Positions 62,596-64,000 of a DNA stretch of 64,000 nt are shown in pieces. The notes under the pieces were generated by a model. It was not told the DNA's origin. It saw only the letters and a list, made by a program, of their open reading frames with translations, and ran no database searches. The stretch lies in the NCBI RefSeq assembly GCF_003952225.1, contig NZ_CP034437.1:1998501-2062500 (forward strand), given 5' to 3'. Origin of the DNA: Paenibacillus albus (GTDB lineage Bacteria; Bacillota; Bacilli; Paenibacillales; Paenibacillaceae). Position 1 is the first letter of the stretch; the number at the start of each line of letters is the position of its first letter. The position numbers and the translations under genes are program-made.

Positions 62596-63300
62596 ATGCT
62601 GCTTGAGGTCATTGCACTAACAGAGGAAGATGCCATGACGGCTTCGCGCTTCGGCGCCGACCGGATTGAGCTTGTTTCCGTGATTGAAGAGGGCGGACTT
62701 ACCCCCGATGCCGATGTTATCCGTCAAGTAGCCGAGGTATGCGATATTCCAATGCACATTATGATTCGCCCGCACAGCCGGTCGTTTCATTATTCGGAGG
62801 CTGATCTCGCGGAGATGATCCGCTCGATCCAGGAGATTCGGGCGATGCAGCTGCCGAAGCTTGGCGCTTTCGTGCTTGGCGTACTTAACGCTGATCAGAC
62901 TGTTAATGAAGAACAGCTGAAGCAGCTGCTTGAAGCTGCTGGAGATGTGCCGGTAACCTTCCATCGCGCATTCGATGAAGTCCGCGACCAAGTGGAAGCG
63001 CTTGATACGCTGATGCATTACCCGCAGATACGCACGGTGCTCACTTCCGGCGGCTTGCCGAATGCGCTGCATGCGAGCAAACAGATTGCTCAGCTCGTCC
63101 GGCAGGTACAAGCGAAGGACTCGGCGCTTGAAATTCTGGCAGGCAGCGGCCTCACAGTAGAAGCGGTGTCCGCGTTCGTGGAGGAGACACAGGTACGCGC
63201 CGTTCATTTTGGCTCAGGCGTTCGCAAGAACGGTTCATCCACTGCACCTATTGATCCAGCTCGGCTTACGGACCTGCGTGCCATTCTGAATCAGCGATAA
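62596..63300 (+). CDS. cutC: CutC-family protein
   Basis: A 234-residue TIM-barrel protein of the CutC family. Typical stretches are LLEVIALTEEDAMTASRFGADRIELVS near the N-terminus, MIRPHSRSFHYSE, FHRAFDEV and VLTSGG. CutC was named for copper homeostasis, but its role is disputed and many copies lie beside sugar-use genes. AAAGGAG is seven bases before the ATG. It follows the GH101-like gene by 143 bases and is 20 bases before a sugar isomerase/epimerase, so here a role in handling a sugar derivative seems more likely than copper handling. Confidence 0.88.
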   Translation: MLLEVIALTEEDAMTASRFGADRIELVSVIEEGGLTPDADVIRQVAEVCDIPMHIMIRPHSRSFHYSEADLAEMIRSIQEIRAMQLPKLGAFVLGVLNADQTVNEEQLKQLLEAAGDVPVTFHRAFDEVRDQVEALDTLMHYPQIRTVLTSGGLPNALHASKQIAQLVRQVQAKDSALEILAGSGLTVEAVSAFVEETQVRAVHFGSGVRKNGSSTAPIDPARLTDLRAILNQR

Positions 63301-63320
63301 TTAACGAGGAGGCAGCTTAG

Positions 63321-64000
63321 ATGAAAATCGGATTAAGTACGTACAGCCTGCTCCCGGCGCTCAAGTCCGGAGAGATGACTGTGCTTGACGTTATTCAGTG
63401 GATCGCCGACAACGGCGGGGAACATATGGAGATGGTACCTTACGGCTACACGCTCGTTGATAACCTGGAGCTTGCAGACGCGGTAAGGGAGAAAGCGAAA
63501 GAAGTGGGCATCGCATTATCCAACTATTCGATGCCTGCGAACTTCGTGCAGCCTACGGAAGAGGAATTCGAGGCGGAGATGGCACGTGTGAAGTCGCACG
63601 TCGATCTCATTCACCGGATGGGCATGAAGCATTTGCGTCATGACGTGACGGCGTTCACGATTCCGAAGGAACAGATGACGATTGCCTGGTTCGAAGAAAG
63701 CTTGCCGCTTATCGTGCGGGGAAGCCGGATTATTGCCGATTACGCCGCTCAGTACGGCATTACGACAACGATCGAGAACCATGGCTTCAGCGTACAGGCG
63801 AGCGACCGTGTGCAGCGCGTGCTGCAAGCCGTTGACCGTCCGAACTTCAAGACGACGCTCGATGTCGGCAACTTCATGTGCGTAGACGAGAATCCGATCA
63901 TCGGCGTCATGAAGAATCTGCCGTATGCTTCTCTCGTTCATTTCAAGGACTTCTACTTCCGTCCGTACGATGCTCCGCCAGGAGGCGGCGATTGGTTCCG
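63321..64000 (+). CDS. sugar phosphate isomerase/epimerase (xylose isomerase-like TIM barrel), cut by window end
   Basis: The frame opens with ATG at 63321, eight bases after GAGGAGG, and stays open to the window's last base (226 codons seen). It starts KIGLSTYSLLPALKSGE and contains ITTTIENHGFSVQ and TTLDVGNFM, with the metal-binding Glu and His of this family, and VHFKDFYF. These enzymes isomerise or epimerise keto sugars. It is 20 bases after CutC and so in the same operon; the end is outside the window. Confidence 0.85.
   Translation, partial: MKIGLSTYSLLPALKSGEMTVLDVIQWIADNGGEHMEMVPYGYTLVDNLELADAVREKAKEVGIALSNYSMPANFVQPTEEEFEAEMARVKSHVDLIHRMGMKHLRHDVTAFTIPKEQMTIAWFEESLPLIVRGSRIIADYAAQYGITTTIENHGFSVQASDRVQRVLQAVDRPNFKTTLDVGNFMCVDENPIIGVMKNLPYASLVHFKDFYFRPYDAPPGGGDWF

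Overview
The window looks like chromosomal DNA of an endospore-forming member of the Paenibacillaceae (Paenibacillus or a close relative). This is inferred from two gerA-type spore germination operons, strong Gram-positive Shine-Dalgarno sequences, GTG/TTG starts, YesM/YesN-type two-component pairs beside LplB/YtcP-type sugar ABC importers, and many AraC, ROK and Gfo/Idh/MocA proteins. No rRNA, tRNA, CRISPR array, phage or complete insertion sequence was seen.

Layout. 1-5 kb: the tail of an ABC-2 permease, then a leftward germination operon (A-C-B order) whose A gene is frameshifted. 4.4-6.2 kb: a MarR regulator and an MFS exporter sharing a promoter motif. 6.3-9.3 kb: an AraC regulator divergent from an aldo/keto reductase and an L-galactonate-dehydrogenase-like enzyme, probably a small L-sugar oxidation route. 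9.4-12 kb: a TetR regulator convergent with a DrrAB-like exporter; both promoters carry the same operator-like motif. 12.2-14.8 kb: a ROK regulator and a two-gene chromate-type transporter. 15-25 kb: a sulfatase, a XylR-like regulator, an oxidoreductase/DUF6807/2-hydroxyacid dehydrogenase operon, an AraC regulator with a GH127 beta-L-arabinofuranosidase, and an unusual MerR-GGDEF fusion. 25-33.5 kb: mostly single housekeeping or signalling genes, including a P-loop kinase, SMI1/KNR4, a phosphoesterase, a membrane diguanylate cyclase, a PhyH oxygenase, LysR and metE.

33.7-37.3 kb: a second, intact germination operon (A-B-C order with ATGA overlaps). 37.4-40 kb: a decayed epimerase-like gene, then an MBL hydrolase and TetR operon with two near-identical palindromic operators, then NUDIX. 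40-64 kb: two carbohydrate-uptake cassettes. The first is YesM/YesN, two permeases, a binding protein, ThuA and an oxidoreductase. The second is YesN/YesM, two permeases, a binding protein, a 796-residue protein of unknown family, a GH101-like endo-alpha-N-acetylgalactosaminidase, CutC and a sugar isomerase/epimerase cut by the window edge. Neither cassette encodes an ABC ATPase, so a shared MsmX-type ATPase elsewhere is expected.

The most interesting points are: (i) the translationally coupled pair of large, signal-peptide-less glycan enzymes in the second cassette, which suggests intracellular processing of imported O-glycan-like material; (ii) an intergenic repeat family built from a TAACGGA-N11-TTATT module spaced at exactly 50 bp, found at three loci; (iii) several self-consistent operator sets (TetR/ABC, MarR/MFS, MBL/TetR, LysR/metE); and (iv) the MerR-GGDEF fusion with a degenerate signature.
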